A stretch of 64,000 nt of DNA, from NCBI RefSeq assembly GCF_001578885.1, contig NZ_KQ969496.1, positions 62,001 to 126,000 on the forward strand. Reading direction: 5' to 3'. The translations under genes were made by a program, and so were the position numbers. Origin of the DNA: Streptococcus sp. DD12. GTDB taxonomy: Bacteria; Bacillota; Bacilli; Lactobacillales; Streptococcaceae. Every line of letters begins with the position of its first letter. Position 1 is the stretch's first letter. Below, piece after piece: positions 53,707 through 63,559 of this stretch. The notes below the pieces were generated by a model. That model was not told the origin of the DNA. It searched no databases and saw nothing but the letters and a program-made list of their open reading frames with translations.

Positions 53707-54498
53707 ATGACCTATCAAAACATCAAATACACTGTAGCGGATGCTGTAGCTACTATTACTTTTAACCGACCAGAAGTCTCCAATGGGTTTAACATTCCCA
53801 TGTGTGAAGAAATTTTAGATGCGCTCAAAAAGGCAGAAGAAGATACCGATGTGAAAATCTTAGCCTTTGACGCAGAGGGCGATGTTTTTTCTGTGGGAGG
53901 CGATTTGGCTGAGATGCAAAGAGCAGTCGATGCCGATGATTTGGGTTCATTAGTAGCCATTGCGCACTTGGTCCAAGACATTTCCTTTGCCATCAAGCAA
54001 TTGCCAAAACCAGTTATCTTCACCGTGGATGGGCCAGTAGCAGGGGCAGCCTTTAATATGGCTTTGGCCGCTGATTTCTGTGTGGCTTCTGATCGCTCTA
54101 AGTTTATCCAAGCTTTTGTCAATGTAGGCTTGGCACCAGATGCTGGTGGACTCTTTCTTTTGACCCGTGCAGTCGGGCTCAACCGTGCCACGCACCTGGT
54201 CATGACTGGGGAACCTGTATCGGCTGAAAAAGCGCTTGAATATGGTTTTGTTTACAAAACAGCCGCTCCTGAAAAATTAGAAAAGGCCACCAAACAAGTG
54301 ATTAAGCGCTTGAAGCGTGGTTCCTTTAATTCCTATGCAGCCATGAAACAGCTGGTATGGAAGAGTCTTTTCAGCAACTGGCAAGAATACGCTGGCTTAG
54401 AGTTGGAGTTACAAGAAAGCCTCTCTCTGCGGGATGACTTCACCGAGGGGGTTAATGCCTTTACGGAACGTCGTGTGCCAAAATTCACAGGAAAATAG
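53707..54498 (+). CDS. fabM: Trans-2, cis-3-decenoyl-ACP isomerase FabM
   Basis: A 263-residue crotonase-fold enzyme. [25 protein letters not shown] (oxyanion hole region) and [17 protein letters not shown] are crotonase blocks. In streptococci FabM makes the cis-3 intermediate needed for unsaturated fatty acids, the job FabA does elsewhere. Its place at the head of the fab/acc cluster and just before fabT supports the name over a generic enoyl-CoA hydratase. ACAGGAGGG precedes the ATG. A FabT box lies in its leader and a terminator follows. Confidence 0.93.
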   Translation: MTYQNIKYTVADAVATITFNRPEVSNGFNIPMCEEILDALKKAEEDTDVKILAFDAEGDVFSVGGDLAEMQRAVDADDLGSLVAIAHLVQDISFAIKQLPKPVIFTVDGPVAGAAFNMALAADFCVASDRSKFIQAFVNVGLAPDAGGLFLLTRAVGLNRATHLVMTGEPVSAEKALEYGFVYKTAAPEKLEKATKQVIKRLKRGSFNSYAAMKQLVWKSLFSNWQEYAGLELELQESLSLRDDFTEGVNAFTERRVPKFTGK

Positions 54499-54568
54499 GA
54501 GCTGACATAACCGGAGGAGTTGCTAGTGTTTTCAAAGCTATGAATACACTTTCATCGATTTCTGACAT

Positions 54569-54596
54569 AAAAAGACAAGAAAATTCTTGTCTTTTT
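54569..54596. terminator. fabM terminator
   Basis: AAAAAGACAAGAA pairs with TTCTTGTCTTTTT around a 2-base gap. It can act in both directions. Confidence 0.8.
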
Positions 54597-54606
54597 ATTT
54601 AAAGTC

Positions 54607-54643
54607 TGATATACTTTGACAGTCAAACTTTGATTATCAAAGT
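54607..54643 (+). promoter_or_regulatory. fabT promoter and FabT box
   Basis: TGATATACT (54607-54615) is an extended -10. The 17-base palindrome ACTTTGATTATCAAAGT (54627-54643), the consensus FabT site, lies about 5 bases after the expected start. This allows FabT, helped by acyl-ACP, to repress its own operon. Confidence 0.85.
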
Positions 54644-54660
54644 TTTTTAAGGAGGTGCGC

Positions 54661-55095
54661 GTGGAATATCATACGATTAACGACTATTTGACGTCGATAT
54701 TCAATAAAGTGAATGCTATCGAAGAAAATAGTTTACGTACGAGTCGCTTTCACGATGTGTCCTTAAAAGAGATGCATACCATCGATATTATCGGTTCGAG
54801 ACAGGACTGCACCCCCAGCGATATTGCTAGGGAGTTGATGATAACTTTGGGAACGGTGACTTCATCGCTCAACCGTTTGGAGAAAAAAGGTTACATCACA
54901 CGGCAACGCTCAACCAAGGATCGTCGGGTTATTCATCTGTATCTGACACGTCCTGGGCGCCTGCTTTTTCGCTTGCATGCCCGCTTTCACAAGGAGATGG
55001 TCAAACGCTTTACGGATGGCCTGGGAGATGACGAACTCAAGGTTTTAGAGACGGGTCTTTTGAACCTACATCATTTTTTGGAGGAACTCAAGTAA
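54661..55095 (+). CDS. fabT: MarR-family fatty acid synthesis regulator FabT
   Basis: A 144-residue winged-helix protein of the same length as pneumococcal FabT, matching in [43 protein letters not shown] and [13 protein letters not shown]. It represses the fab genes when bound to long-chain acyl-ACP. AAGGAGG at 54649-54655 sets the GTG at 54661; the in-frame GTG at 54655 overlaps the ribosome site. Its stop overlaps the fabH start (TAATG). Confidence 0.95.
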   Translation: MEYHTINDYLTSIFNKVNAIEENSLRTSRFHDVSLKEMHTIDIIGSRQDCTPSDIARELMITLGTVTSSLNRLEKKGYITRQRSTKDRRVIHLYLTRPGRLLFRLHARFHKEMVKRFTDGLGDDELKVLETGLLNLHHFLEELK

Positions 55096-56069
55096 TGCCT
55101 TTTGCAAAAATAGCGCAAGTCGCACACTATGCCCCAGAGCAAGTGGTGACCAACGACGACCTTTCAAAAATCATGGAAACCAGCGATGAGTGGATTGCTT
55201 CTCGGACAGGTATTCGCAGCCGACATATCACCCGTGATGAAAACACCAGTGATTTGGCCCTGAAGGTAGCTCAAAAGCTCTTGGATCAATCAGGGACCAA
55301 GGCTGAGGAACTAGGCTTTATCGTGGTAGCGACCATGACGCCAGACAGCCTCATGCCATCAACAGCTGCCCGAGTCCAAGGGGCCTTGGGCGCAGTCAAT
55401 GCTTTTGCTTTTGACTTGACAGCGGCCTGTAGTGGCTTTGTCTTTGCGCTAGCAACAGCTGAAAAGCTGATTGCTTCAGGAGTTTACCGCAAAGGGCTAG
55501 TCATTGGGGCTGAGGTTTTGTCCAAGGTCGTGGACTGGTCAGACCGGTCGACAGCTGTGCTGTTTGGTGATGGGGCAGGAGGCGTGCTGTTAGAGGCAAG
55601 TGACCAACCGCATTTTCTAGCAGAATCCCTGCGGACGGATGGCAGTATGGGAGGGTTGGACAGTGGCTATACGCCGGTGCAATCGCCTTATTCCCTGTCG
55701 GAAAAAGCTGCCCAGCCTTTTCTGTCCATGGACGGTCGAGCGATCTTTGATTTTACCGTTCGGACGGTTTCAAAGAGCATCCGCCAACTCTTGGATGAGG
55801 CACCGGTAACAGAAAGTCAGATTGATTATTTCTTGTTGCACCAGGCCAATGTCCGGATTCTGGATAAGATGGCTAAAAAGGTTGGTGTTGACCGAGAGAA
55901 GTTTCTGGCTAATATGATGGCCTACGGCAATACCAGCGCAGCTTCAATTCCTATCTTGCTTTCTGAAAAGGTAGCGGATGGGACAATTCGTTTAGACGGC
56001 AGCCAAACAGTCTTGCTCTCCGGCTTCGGTGGCGGGTTGACATGGGGCAGTCTAATTGTTAAAATCTAG
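55095..56069 (+). CDS. fabH: Beta-ketoacyl-ACP synthase III FabH
   Basis: A 324-residue thiolase-fold enzyme that starts fatty acid synthesis by joining acetyl-CoA and malonyl-ACP. The catalytic triad is seen as Cys in [13 protein letters not shown], His in [10 protein letters not shown] and Asn in YGNTSAAS. The [14 protein letters not shown] block is typical. It overlaps fabT by one base and precedes acpP by 69 bases. Confidence 0.96.
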   Translation: MPFAKIAQVAHYAPEQVVTNDDLSKIMETSDEWIASRTGIRSRHITRDENTSDLALKVAQKLLDQSGTKAEELGFIVVATMTPDSLMPSTAARVQGALGAVNAFAFDLTAACSGFVFALATAEKLIASGVYRKGLVIGAEVLSKVVDWSDRSTAVLFGDGAGGVLLEASDQPHFLAESLRTDGSMGGLDSGYTPVQSPYSLSEKAAQPFLSMDGRAIFDFTVRTVSKSIRQLLDEAPVTESQIDYFLLHQANVRILDKMAKKVGVDREKFLANMMAYGNTSAASIPILLSEKVADGTIRLDGSQTVLLSGFGGGLTWGSLIVKI

Positions 56070-56138
56070 GTATAACGTTGTGTTACACACACTTATATAA
56101 TTCATTAATTCATTTTTTACACTTAAGGAGACATTAAC

Positions 56139-56363
56139 ATGGCAGTATTTGAAAAAGTTCAAGATATCATCGTTGAAGAATTGGGTAAAGAACCTGAAGA
56201 AGTGACTTTGGAAACAACTTTCGAAGAATTGGACGCTGATTCTTTGGATATCTTCCAAGTGATTTCAGAAATCGAAGACGAATTCGATATCTCAATCGAA
56301 ACAGAAGAAGGCTTGAACACCGTTGGTGATTTGGTAACTTTTGTTGAATCAAAAACAAACTAA
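56139..56363 (+). CDS. acpP: Acyl carrier protein
   Basis: A 74-residue acidic helical protein with the phosphopantetheine motif [10 protein letters not shown] (Ser35). It carries the growing acyl chain among the Fab enzymes. AAGGAG precedes the ATG. The carrier of the type II fatty acid pathway, in its usual streptococcal place between fabH and fabK. Confidence 0.96.
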   Translation: MAVFEKVQDIIVEELGKEPEEVTLETTFEELDADSLDIFQVISEIEDEFDISIETEEGLNTVGDLVTFVESKTN

Positions 56364-56375
56364 TCACACAAGTTA

Positions 56376-56451
56376 AGGGAGTCTAAAGACATCCAGCCTA
56401 GCTGGGGACGGCAGACTCCCTCTTCTTTAAACTAATAGTTTGACTGTCAAA
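56376..56451 (+). promoter_or_regulatory. acpP-fabK intergenic hairpin and third FabT box
   Basis: AGGGAGTCT (56376-56384) pairs with AGACTCCCT (56413-56421), enclosing a second hairpin CCAGC-CTA-GCTGG (56392-56404); CTTCTTT follows, a weak terminator tail. The palindrome TTTGACTGTCAAA (56439-56451) is a FabT-type site 24 bases before fabK, so fabK onward can be repressed separately. Confidence 0.75.
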
Positions 56452-56474
56452 TTATCTAAGAAAAGGATAACACA

Positions 56475-57431
56475 ATGAAAACTCGTATTACAGAATTACT
56501 AGGGATTAAATACCCGATTTTCCAAGGTGGCATGGCCTGGGTTGCTGATGGAGACCTAGCCGGTGCTGTTTCAAACGCTGGTGGTCTTGGAATCATCGGT
56601 GGGGGTAACGCGCCTAAGGAAGTTGTCAAGGCTAATATCGACAAGGTTAAGCAATTGACGGATAAACCTTTTGGTGTCAACATCATGCTCTTGTCTCCAT
56701 TTGCAGATGATATTGTTGACCTAGTAATCGAAGAAGGCGTTAAAGTGGTAACGACAGGTGCTGGGAACCCAGGGAAATATATGGAACGTTTCCATGAAGC
56801 TGGAATTACCGTCATTCCTGTTGTGGCTTCTGTGGCTATGGCGAAACGTGTGGAAAAATTGGGCGCGGACGCTGTTGTCGCTGAAGGAATGGAAGCCGGT
56901 GGTCACGTGGGTCAATTGACAACCATGACTTTGGTCCGTCAAGTGGCTGAAGCCGTTGAGATTCCAGTTATTGGAGCTGGTGGTGTGGCTGATGGTCACG
57001 GTGCAGCTGCAGTCTTTATGCTGGGTGCCGAAGCTGTCCAAGTTGGGACACGCTTTGTTGTCGCTAAGGAATCTAACGCCCATCCAAACTTTAAGGCGAA
57101 AATCCTTAAGGCCAAAGACATTGATACAGTTGTGACAGCATCTATCGTGGGTCACCCTGTTCGTACCTTGAAAAACAAACTGTCAAATGCCTATGGCAAG
57201 GCAGAACAAGCCTTCATTCGTGGGGAATTAACGGCAGAAGAAATCGAAGACATGGGAGCAGGTGCTTTGCGCCGTACAGTTGTTGATGGTGACATTGACA
57301 ATGGGTCTCCTATGGCTGGGCAAATTGCTGGTTTGGTCAGCAAAGAAGAAACAGTGGCTGAAATTTTAGAAGACATTTATTCTGGTACCAAGGCTGTCAT
57401 TGCAGAACAAGCCAAACTTTGGGCAGACTAA
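56475..57431 (+). CDS. fabK: Enoyl-ACP reductase II FabK
   Basis: A 318-residue FMN-dependent TIM-barrel enzyme that performs the last reduction of each elongation round using NADH. FQGGMAWVADGDLAGAVSNAGGLGIIGGG, EGMEAGGHVGQLTT and GAGGVADGHGAAAVFMLGAEAVQVGTRF-type sequence are family hallmarks. It replaces FabI, hence the natural triclosan resistance of streptococci. AAAAGGA precedes the ATG, just after the third FabT box. Confidence 0.96.
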   Translation: MKTRITELLGIKYPIFQGGMAWVADGDLAGAVSNAGGLGIIGGGNAPKEVVKANIDKVKQLTDKPFGVNIMLLSPFADDIVDLVIEEGVKVVTTGAGNPGKYMERFHEAGITVIPVVASVAMAKRVEKLGADAVVAEGMEAGGHVGQLTTMTLVRQVAEAVEIPVIGAGGVADGHGAAAVFMLGAEAVQVGTRFVVAKESNAHPNFKAKILKAKDIDTVVTASIVGHPVRTLKNKLSNAYGKAEQAFIRGELTAEEIEDMGAGALRRTVVDGDIDNGSPMAGQIAGLVSKEETVAEILEDIYSGTKAVIAEQAKLWAD

Positions 57432-57450
57432 GAACAACAGGGGATAAGAC

Positions 57451-58377
57451 ATGACAAAAACGGCCTTTTTATTCGCCGGTCAAGGCGCTCAAAGTCTTGG
57501 CATGGCAAAAGACCTCTATGACACCTATCCAATTGTGCGTGATACCTTTGAGCAAGCCTCAGCTATCTTGGGTTACGACCTACGAGCTCTGATTGATAAC
57601 GATGAGGAAAAACTCAATGTCACCCGTTACACCCAACCGGCCATCTTGACAACCTCTGTAGCTATCTACCGCTTGCTCAAAGAAGCAGGCATTTCACCAG
57701 ACCTTGTCGCTGGTCTTTCTTTGGGAGAGTATTCTGCCTTGGTGGCTAGTGGCGCTCTAGATTTCGAGACAGCAGTGGCTTTGGTGGCCAAACGTGGGGC
57801 CTACATGGAAGAAGCTGCACCAGCTGGTTCTGGGAAAATGGTAGCTGTCATGAATACGGATGTCGCAATCATTGAAGAAGCTTGCCAAAAGGCTTCAGAA
57901 GTAGGGATTGTTAGCCCTGCCAACTACAACACCCCGGGCCAAATCGTCATCGGTGGTGAGGCTGCCGCTGTGGATGTGGCTGTAGATTTGCTCAAAGAAG
58001 CTGGCGCCAAACGCCTGATTCCACTTAAGGTTTCTGGGCCTTTCCATACAGCTATTTTAAGCCCAGCCTCTAAACGTCTGGCTGAGGCTTTGGATAGCGT
58101 CGATTTTCAGGACTTTGCTCTGCCTTTAGTCGGCAATACAGAAGCACAAGTGATGCCACAAGACCGTATCAAGGAGCTCTTGGCACGTCAGGTCAAGGAA
58201 CCCGTTCGTTTTTACGATTCGATCGCTACCATGCAAGAACTTGGTGCGGAACGTTTTATTGAAATTGGTCCTGGGAAAGTCCTATCCGGCTTTATGCGGA
58301 AAATCGACAAAACAGCTCAAGTCCTACAAGTGGACGACTCGACCAGCTTTAAGGCTCTACTGGAGGAAGTGAATTAA
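57451..58377 (+). CDS. fabD: Malonyl-CoA:ACP transacylase FabD
   Basis: A 308-residue enzyme that loads malonyl units onto ACP. The FAGQGAQSLGMAK opening and the nucleophile elbow GLSLGEYSAL (Ser90) are standard; the catalytic His lies in SGPFHTAIL. Its stop overlaps the fabG start by one base. Confidence 0.96.
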   Translation: MTKTAFLFAGQGAQSLGMAKDLYDTYPIVRDTFEQASAILGYDLRALIDNDEEKLNVTRYTQPAILTTSVAIYRLLKEAGISPDLVAGLSLGEYSALVASGALDFETAVALVAKRGAYMEEAAPAGSGKMVAVMNTDVAIIEEACQKASEVGIVSPANYNTPGQIVIGGEAAAVDVAVDLLKEAGAKRLIPLKVSGPFHTAILSPASKRLAEALDSVDFQDFALPLVGNTEAQVMPQDRIKELLARQVKEPVRFYDSIATMQELGAERFIEIGPGKVLSGFMRKIDKTAQVLQVDDSTSFKALLEEVN

Positions 58378-59114
58378 TGGATATCAAAGGAAAAAACGTT
58401 TTTGTCACCGGCTCAACACGGGGGATTGGTTTGGCCATTGCCAAAGCCTTTGCCCAAGCAGGTAGCCATGTTATTTTGAATGGTCGTTCTGAAATTTCAG
58501 ATGAGCTTCTCCAAAGCTTTGAACCTTACGGGGTGACGGTGATTGGCATTTCTGGAGATATCTCTGATGGTCAAGATGCCAAACGCATGATTGCAGAAGC
58601 GATTGATACCTTAGGTAGCGTGGATATCTTGGTCAACAATGCTGGGATTACCAATGACAAGCTCCTCTTGAAAATGACTGAAGCCGATTTTGAAAGCGTC
58701 TTAAAGGTCAACTTGACAGGTGCTTTCAATATGACCCAAGCGGTTCTTAAACCCATGTCTAAAGCTCGCCAAGGGGCCATCATCAACCTGTCTTCTGTAG
58801 TCGGATTGATGGGAAATGTTGGCCAAGCCAACTATGCGGCCTCAAAAGCTGGTTTGATTGGTTTTACAAAATCCGTTGCCAGAGAGGTTGCAGGGCGTGG
58901 GGTTCGTGTCAATGCCATCGCACCTGGCTTTATCGCATCTGATATGACAGATGCCATTCCTGACAAGATGAAGGATGCCATGATTGCTCAAGTACCGATG
59001 AAACGCATCGGGACAGCAGAAGAAGTCGCAGGCGTTGCCCTCTTTTTGGCGCAACAAGAATATGTCACCGGTCAAGTCATCACCATTGATGGTGGGATGA
59101 CCATGCAAGGCTAA
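58377..59114 (+). CDS. fabG: 3-oxoacyl-ACP reductase FabG
   Basis: A 245-residue NADPH-dependent SDR reducing the beta-keto group in each cycle. TGSTRGIGLAIAKAF is the cofactor motif, NNAGITNDKLLLKM follows, the catalytic Ser is in INLSSVVGLMGN, and Tyr/Lys are in NYAASKAGLIGF. The NITNDKLL-type block distinguishes FabG from other SDRs. Confidence 0.96.
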   Translation: MDIKGKNVFVTGSTRGIGLAIAKAFAQAGSHVILNGRSEISDELLQSFEPYGVTVIGISGDISDGQDAKRMIAEAIDTLGSVDILVNNAGITNDKLLLKMTEADFESVLKVNLTGAFNMTQAVLKPMSKARQGAIINLSSVVGLMGNVGQANYAASKAGLIGFTKSVAREVAGRGVRVNAIAPGFIASDMTDAIPDKMKDAMIAQVPMKRIGTAEEVAGVALFLAQQEYVTGQVITIDGGMTMQG

Positions 59115-59150
59115 ATAAAGAAAAGATAAATTCCTTAAAAGGAGAAAGAT

Positions 59151-60383
59151 ATGACTACAAATCGCGTTGTTGTGACAGGTTACGGCGTAACCTCACCAAT
59201 CGGAAATACACCTGACGAATTTTGGAACAGCCTCCAGGAAGGTAAGATTGGGATTAAACCAATTACCAAATTCGATCCCTCTGAAATCGATGTGCATAAT
59301 GCAGGTGAAATCCAAGATTTCCCATTTGATAAATACTTTGTCAAAAAAGACACGAATCGAATGGATACCTATTCCTTGTACGCTATCTATGCGGCTATGG
59401 AAGCTTTGGCGAACGCGGATTTAGATATGGAGACTGTCGACCGTGACCGCACTGGGGTTATTGTTTCTTCAGGTATCGGTGGTTTGCAAGAACTCGAAGA
59501 CCAAATCATCCGCATGAACGAACGTGGGATGAAACGGATTAAACCGATGTTTATTCCTAAAGCCTTGTCTAACATGGGTGCAGGAAATATTGCGCTAAAA
59601 ATCGGGGCTCAAGGAGTATGTAAATCTATAACAACAGCTTGTGCTTCTGCCAATGATGCCATTGGCGAAGCTTTCCGTGAAATCAAGTACGGTCATCAGG
59701 ATGTTGTCCTTGCCGGTGGGTCAGAAGCTTCTATCACCAAGATTGGTATTGGTGGTTTCAACGCTTTGACAGCCCTGTCTACAACCGAAGACCCTGCCCG
59801 TTCAGCTATTCCATTTGACAAAGACCGTAACGGATTTGTTATGGGTGAAGGCGCTGGTGTCTTGATTTTGGAGAGCTTGGAACACGCGCAAAAACGTGGG
59901 GCCAATATCTTGGCTGAAGTCGTTGGCTACGGTAGCAACTGTGATGCTTACCACATGACGACACCAACCCCAGACGGTTCAGGTGCCGCTAAGGCTATCA
60001 AACTTGCCATTAACGAGGCGGGTATTGCTCCTGAGGATGTTGATTATGTCAATGCCCACGGAACCTCTACACAAGCCAATGAAAAAGGCGAAAGTCAAGC
60101 TATCGTTTCTGTGCTCGGTAAAGAAGTCCCTGTCTCATCAACCAAGTCCTTTACAGGTCACTTGCTAGGTGCTGCTGGTGCGGTTGAAGCGATCGCCACT
60201 ATCGAGGCTATCCGTCACAGCTACATTCCAATGACTGCGGGAACAAAGGAATTGTCTGATTACATCGAAGCCAATGTGGTTTACGGACAAGGTCAAGAGG
60301 CTGATGTTGAATATGCCATCTCAAATACCTTCGGATTTGGTGGCCACAATGCGGTACTTGCCTTTAAACGTTGGGAGGCTTAA
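59151..60383 (+). CDS. fabF: 3-oxoacyl-ACP synthase II FabF
   Basis: A 410-residue condensing enzyme that elongates acyl-ACP. The Cys nucleophile lies in SITTACASANDAIG and the two histidines in VNAHGTSTQANEKGE and KSFTGHLLGAAGAVEA. AAAAGGAG precedes the ATG. The stop is followed 2 bases later by the accB GTG start, whose ribosome site lies within the fabF end. Confidence 0.96.
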   Translation: MTTNRVVVTGYGVTSPIGNTPDEFWNSLQEGKIGIKPITKFDPSEIDVHNAGEIQDFPFDKYFVKKDTNRMDTYSLYAIYAAMEALANADLDMETVDRDRTGVIVSSGIGGLQELEDQIIRMNERGMKRIKPMFIPKALSNMGAGNIALKIGAQGVCKSITTACASANDAIGEAFREIKYGHQDVVLAGGSEASITKIGIGGFNALTALSTTEDPARSAIPFDKDRNGFVMGEGAGVLILESLEHAQKRGANILAEVVGYGSNCDAYHMTTPTPDGSGAAKAIKLAINEAGIAPEDVDYVNAHGTSTQANEKGESQAIVSVLGKEVPVSSTKSFTGHLLGAAGAVEAIATIEAIRHSYIPMTAGTKELSDYIEANVVYGQGQEADVEYAISNTFGFGGHNAVLAFKRWEA

Positions 60384-60385
60384 TC

Positions 60386-60886
60386 GTGAATATTACAGAA
60401 ATTAAAGATTTGATGGCCCAATTCGACGCCTCTAGTCTGCGCGAATTTAGCTACCAAACGGGCAATGATTCACTGGTTTTCTCTAAAAATAATGCAGCGA
60501 GCCCAGCTGCAGCAAAATCGGTACAAGCTGAGGCACCTGTCGCTTCAACGCCTCTTGCCGCAGCACCTGTGGCAGAGGTCAAAGCCCTTGCTTCTGCCGT
60601 TGAAGAAGTTGTCGAAGCATCTAATAACCCTGTCGCACCTGTTGCCGCTGAAGGGGAAATCGTAGAGAGTCCCTTGGTTGGGGTAGCTTACTTGGCGCCA
60701 TCGCCAGACAAACCAGCCTTCGTTTCAGTTGGTGACAAGGTGACCAAAGGGCAAACGCTCTTGATCATCGAAGCCATGAAAGTCATGAACGAAGTGCCGG
60801 CACCAAAAGACGGTGTAGTGACGGAAATCCTCGTGGCTAACGAAGACATGGTTGAATTTGGTAAAGGATTGGTACGCATCAAATGA
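60386..60886 (+). CDS. accB: Biotin carboxyl carrier protein of acetyl-CoA carboxylase
   Basis: A 166-residue protein: a short helical N-terminus, an Ala/Pro/Val-rich linker (about residues 35-85), and a biotinyl domain with [14 protein letters not shown], whose Lys carries biotin. GGGAGG at 60373-60378 and the GTG at 60386 give the start; the frame is open to 60371 but that lies within fabF. It overlaps fabZ by four bases. Confidence 0.95.
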   Translation: MNITEIKDLMAQFDASSLREFSYQTGNDSLVFSKNNAASPAAAKSVQAEAPVASTPLAAAPVAEVKALASAVEEVVEASNNPVAPVAAEGEIVESPLVGVAYLAPSPDKPAFVSVGDKVTKGQTLLIIEAMKVMNEVPAPKDGVVTEILVANEDMVEFGKGLVRIK

Positions 60887-61305
60887 TCGATATTAACCAA
60901 ATCAAAGAAGCCCTGCCTCACCGTTACCCCATGCTCTTGGTCGACCGTGTCCTAGAGGTTGAAGGGGACAAGATTGTGGCCATTAAAAATGTCACCATCA
61001 ACGAACCTTTCTTTAATGGGCATTTTCCTGATTACCCTGTCATGCCTGGTGTTTTGATTATGGAAGCCTTGGCACAGACAGCAGGTGTTTTGGAGTTGTC
61101 CAAGCCTGAAAACAAAGGCAAGTTGGTCTTTTACGCAGGCATGGACAAGGTCAAGTTTAAAAAACAAGTGGTACCAGGTGACCAACTGGTCATGACAGCT
61201 GAGTTTGTCAAACGCCGTGGTCCCATTGCAGTTGTAGAGGCAAAAGCAGAAGTTGATGGCAAGTTGGCGGCGTCAGGAACGCTGACCTTTGCCCTTGGAA
61301 AATAG
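60883..61305 (+). CDS. fabZ: 3-hydroxyacyl-ACP dehydratase FabZ
   Basis: A 140-residue hotdog-fold enzyme. [39 protein letters not shown] (catalytic His and Glu) and [18 protein letters not shown] are the standard blocks. It removes water from 3-hydroxyacyl-ACP. The ATG overlaps the accB stop (ATGA). Confidence 0.96.
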   Translation: MIDINQIKEALPHRYPMLLVDRVLEVEGDKIVAIKNVTINEPFFNGHFPDYPVMPGVLIMEALAQTAGVLELSKPENKGKLVFYAGMDKVKFKKQVVPGDQLVMTAEFVKRRGPIAVVEAKAEVDGKLAASGTLTFALGK

Positions 61306-61318
61306 AAAAAACAAGCTT

Positions 61319-62686
61319 ATGTTTGATAAAATTTTAATTGCTAACCGTGGTGAAATTGCTGTCAGAATTATCCGTGCTGCCCGTGAAATGGGTATCGCTA
61401 CAGTGGCTGTCTATTCTGAAGCGGACAAGCAATCCTTGCATACCCTCTTGGCAGATGAGGCCGTTTGTATTGGTCCAGCTCGCTCAACCGATTCTTACCT
61501 CAATATGAAGGCGGTTTTGTCTGCAGCGGTTGTGACCGGCGCTCAAGCGATCCATCCAGGCTTTGGTTTCTTAAGTGAAAACTCTAAGTTTGCCAGCCTA
61601 TGTGAAGAGCTCAACATCAAATTTATCGGTCCTTCTGGCGACATCATGGACAAGATGGGTGACAAAATCAACGCCCGCAAGGAAATGATAAAGGCCAAAG
61701 TTCCCGTTATCCCAGGTTCTGATGGGGAAATCACTGACCCTGAGCAGGCTTTGGCCTTGGCAGATGAATTGGGCTATCCGGTCATGCTAAAAGCTTCTGC
61801 TGGTGGTGGCGGAAAGGGTATCCGCAAGGTGACTTCTAGTGAAGAACTGGTACCCGCCTTTGAATCTGCTTCCCAAGAAGCCTTGGCTGCCTTTGGGAAT
61901 GGGGCTATGTACATGGAGAAAGTCATCTACCCAGCTCGCCATATCGAAGTGCAGATTTTAGGAGACCAGCAAGGTCATGTCATTCATCTGGGTGAGCGGG
62001 ATTGCTCCTTACAGCGAAACAACCAAAAGGTTTTGGAAGAAAGTCCTTCCATTGCTATCGGAGACACCTTGCGTCACAAGATGGGACAAGCCGCAGTGCG
62101 TGCGGCTCAGGCGGTTGGCTATGAAAATGCAGGAACCATCGAGTTCTTGTTGGACGAGGCGACCGGTGAGTTTTATTTCATGGAAATGAACACGCGTGTG
62201 CAAGTTGAGCACCCTGTGACGGAGTTTGTGACGGGTATGGATATCGTCAAAGAACAAATCCGAATTGCTTACGGGGAAAACTTGTCCAAGACTCAAGACG
62301 ATGTTGTTCTGACGGGGCATGCTATCGAGTGTCGGATTAATGCTGAAAACCCTGATTTTAACTTTGCACCAAGCCCTGGTAAGATTACAGACCTCTACTT
62401 GCCAAGCGGAGGTGTTGGCTTACGTGTGGATTCCGCGGTATACAATGGTTATACCATCCCGCCATACTATGACAGCATGATTGCTAAGATTATTGTTCAT
62501 GGGGAAAACCGTTTTGACGCACTGATGAAAATGCAACGTGCCCTGTATGAGTTGGAAATTGATGGTGTCAAGACCAATGCAGACTTCCAAATGGATCTTA
62601 TCTGTGACAAGCGTGTGCTTGCGGGTGATTATGACACAGCCTTTCTGATGGAACAGTTTTTACCTAACTACAAAGCGACGAAATAG
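61319..62686 (+). CDS. accC: Biotin carboxylase subunit of acetyl-CoA carboxylase
   Basis: A 455-residue ATP-grasp enzyme that carboxylates biotin on AccB. KILIANRGEIAVRIIRAAREMG, the glycine loop ASAGGGGKGIRKV, HLGERDCSLQRNNQK and MEMNTRVQVEHPVTE are family signatures. The frame is open to 61289 within fabZ, but the protein normally begins MFDKILIANRGE, so the ATG at 61319 is used. The Shine-Dalgarno match before it is poor (AAAAAACAAGCTT), so coupling to fabZ translation is likely. Confidence 0.95.
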   Translation: MFDKILIANRGEIAVRIIRAAREMGIATVAVYSEADKQSLHTLLADEAVCIGPARSTDSYLNMKAVLSAAVVTGAQAIHPGFGFLSENSKFASLCEELNIKFIGPSGDIMDKMGDKINARKEMIKAKVPVIPGSDGEITDPEQALALADELGYPVMLKASAGGGGKGIRKVTSSEELVPAFESASQEALAAFGNGAMYMEKVIYPARHIEVQILGDQQGHVIHLGERDCSLQRNNQKVLEESPSIAIGDTLRHKMGQAAVRAAQAVGYENAGTIEFLLDEATGEFYFMEMNTRVQVEHPVTEFVTGMDIVKEQIRIAYGENLSKTQDDVVLTGHAIECRINAENPDFNFAPSPGKITDLYLPSGGVGLRVDSAVYNGYTIPPYYDSMIAKIIVHGENRFDALMKMQRALYELEIDGVKTNADFQMDLICDKRVLAGDYDTAFLMEQFLPNYKATK

Positions 62687-62695
62687 GAGTAACCA

Positions 62696-63559
62696 ATGGC
62701 TTTATTTGGGCGAAAAGATAAATATATCCGCATCAACCCGAATCGGTCCTTGCGGTCTGATCGAAAACCAGAAGCCCCTAATGTGCCGGATGAATTGTTT
62801 GCCAAATGTCCTGCTTGCAAGCATATGATTTACGTCAATGACTTGGGGACGCAAAAGATTTGTCCGGAGTGTGGCTATAGTTTTCGGATTACTGCCAAGG
62901 AACGTCTCAGCTTAATCGCTGATGAGGGCTCTTTTGAGGAATTGTTTACGGGGATTGAAACCAAAGATCCCTTGAACTTCCCTGGTTATGCTGAAAAGAT
63001 TCAAGCCGCCAAGGAAAAGACAGGATTGGACGAAGCTGTCTTGACAGGAAAAGCGACCATCAAAGGGCAGACCGTTGCTTTAGGCATCATGGATTCGCAC
63101 TTCATTATGGCTTCAATGGGGACTGTTGTGGGGGAAAAGATTACCCGACTTTTCGAGCTGGCTACCAAAGAAAAATTGCCAGTGGTCCTCTTTACAGCCT
63201 CTGGTGGAGCCAGAATGCAGGAAGGTATTATGAGCTTAATGCAGATGGCTAAGATTTCCGCAGCTGTTAAACGTCATTCCAATGCTGGTCTGTTTTACCT
63301 GACGGTTCTTACCGACCCTACGACTGGTGGGGTAACAGCGAGTTTCGCTATGGAAGGTGATATCATCATCGCTGAGCCTCAGGCCCTGATTGGTTTTGCG
63401 GGACGGCGTGTTATCGAAACAACCGTGCGGGAAGTGTTACCAGAAGGTTTCCAAAAAGCGGAATTTCTCTTGGAACATGGTTTTGTGGATGCGATTGTGC
63501 CACGTGGTGACCTACGTGACAAGATTGCCTTACTCGTCTCATTTCATGGAGGTGCCTAA
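62696..63559 (+). CDS. accD: Acetyl-CoA carboxylase carboxyltransferase subunit beta
   Basis: A 287-residue protein with an N-terminal zinc ribbon (CPACKHMIY and CPECGYSF) and a crotonase-like transferase domain ([34 protein letters not shown]). With AccA it moves the carboxyl group from biotin to acetyl-CoA, making malonyl-CoA. TAGGAG precedes the ATG. Its stop overlaps the accA start by one base. Confidence 0.96.
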   Translation: MALFGRKDKYIRINPNRSLRSDRKPEAPNVPDELFAKCPACKHMIYVNDLGTQKICPECGYSFRITAKERLSLIADEGSFEELFTGIETKDPLNFPGYAEKIQAAKEKTGLDEAVLTGKATIKGQTVALGIMDSHFIMASMGTVVGEKITRLFELATKEKLPVVLFTASGGARMQEGIMSLMQMAKISAAVKRHSNAGLFYLTVLTDPTTGGVTASFAMEGDIIIAEPQALIGFAGRRVIETTVREVLPEGFQKAEFLLEHGFVDAIVPRGDLRDKIALLVSFHGGA

